The notes beneath the pieces were generated by a model that was given only the letters and a program-made list of their open reading frames with translations, was not told the DNA's origin and searched no databases. A stretch of 49,003 bases of DNA from JBCCFW01 sp039029535 (GTDB lineage: Bacteria; Acidobacteriota; JBCCFW01), in assembly GCA_039029535.1 (NCBI GenBank), contig JBCCFW010000036.1:1-49003 (forward strand). The letters are read 5' to 3'. How positions within the stretch are numbered: the stretch's first letter is position 1; each line of letters opens with the position of its first letter. Positions 48,904-49,003 of the stretch are shown in pieces. Both the position numbers and the translations under genes were made by a program.

Positions 48904-49003
48904 GGGGCGATGTGTCACCATAACAACTGTGGAAGATCCGCGAAGCTGCTGTACTTTGCGCATCAGGATTTGATCGCTGGCGTGGTCCAAGTTGTTGGCC
49001 GGC
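48904..49003 (-). pseudogene. fragment of an ABC transporter ATPase (type I secretion type)
   Basis: Read on the minus strand from the window edge, one frame gives NNLDHASDQILMRKVQQL and then a stretch ending VVMVTHRP. This is the D-loop to H-loop segment of a HlyB/PrtD-like ABC ATPase, with the switch His in VTHRP. Just after VTHRP the match stops and GC-rich aminotransferase sequence begins. The fragment is about 56% G+C against two thirds or more in the neighbouring genes. It is cut by the window edge on one side and by the junction on the other, and cannot be functional as seen. It may be a recombination scar or an assembly chimera. Confidence 0.7.

Overview
This is a very GC-rich (about two thirds or more G+C by eye), densely coded bacterial chromosome segment. 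Features of a diderm are present: lipoproteins with lipoboxes, a lipid-A-disaccharide-synthase N-terminal-domain protein and many Sec signal peptides. There are no rRNA or tRNA genes, phage genes or CRISPR arrays. Secreted proteins built from animal-like extracellular modules (nine Kunitz domains, a collagen-like Gly-X-Y tract, thrombospondin type 3 calcium repeats), GTG/TTG starts and the MoxR/DUF58/DUF4129 set would fit a deep-branching Acidobacteriota, Myxococcota or Planctomycetota-like organism. I cannot place it more precisely, and the taxonomic guess is weak.

Layout. (1) 120-12287: a secreted nine-Kunitz protein; glgA with an ATP-grasp ligase gene behind it; a divergent second ATP-grasp; a secreted glycoside-hydrolase-like protein with TSP3 repeats; then a tightly packed four-gene operon (third ATP-grasp, peptidase-S51-like hydrolase, AstE/aspartoacylase-like Zn hydrolase, DUF3634-like membrane protein). 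(2) 12312-15578, minus strand: MoxR ATPase, DUF58 protein, DUF4129-type membrane protein. (3) 15579-16073: no gene, but strongly structured, possibly an RNA; then an APH-fold kinase. (4) 16986-19827, minus strand: an operon with 4-nt overlaps of a 2TM K+ channel with RCK domains, a DUF3667 zinc-ribbon membrane protein and an enolase-superfamily protein. (5) 19937-24029, minus strand: large TPR protein, lipoprotein, LAB_N protein. (6) 24108-28949: APC amino-acid permease, a duplicated XRE-type regulator, a small secreted protein and an uncharacterised acidic protein. (7) 28946-29132: a 187-bp MITE-like palindrome filling the gap between two convergent genes. (8) 29133-36427: TldD/TldE, endonuclease III, two cyclophilins, and a PilT-type ATPase fused to a cyclic-nucleotide-binding domain. 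(9) 36569-44156: a class V aminotransferase, two more glycoside-hydrolase/TSP3 paralogues and the collagen-like protein, all minus strand. (10) 44427-48845: two bacterial PH-domain (DUF304) proteins, two secreted helical proteins and a class I aminotransferase. (11) The last 100 bases encode a piece of a type I secretion-type ABC ATPase with lower GC, abruptly joined to the aminotransferase, which there lacks its normal start. This looks like a chimeric or recombination junction.

How it fits together. Two themes stand out. One is a secreted, calcium- and disulfide-rich surface or matrix repertoire: Kunitz array, three paralogous hydrolase-like/TSP3 proteins that share a TTTTCTGAAG-like upstream motif, and the collagen-like protein. 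The other is a group of three paralogous ATP-grasp ligases within 8 kb, one of them in an operon with two amide/peptide hydrolases. That is the best candidate for an undescribed ligase/hydrolase pathway acting on an amino-acid conjugate or peptide; the substrate is unknown.
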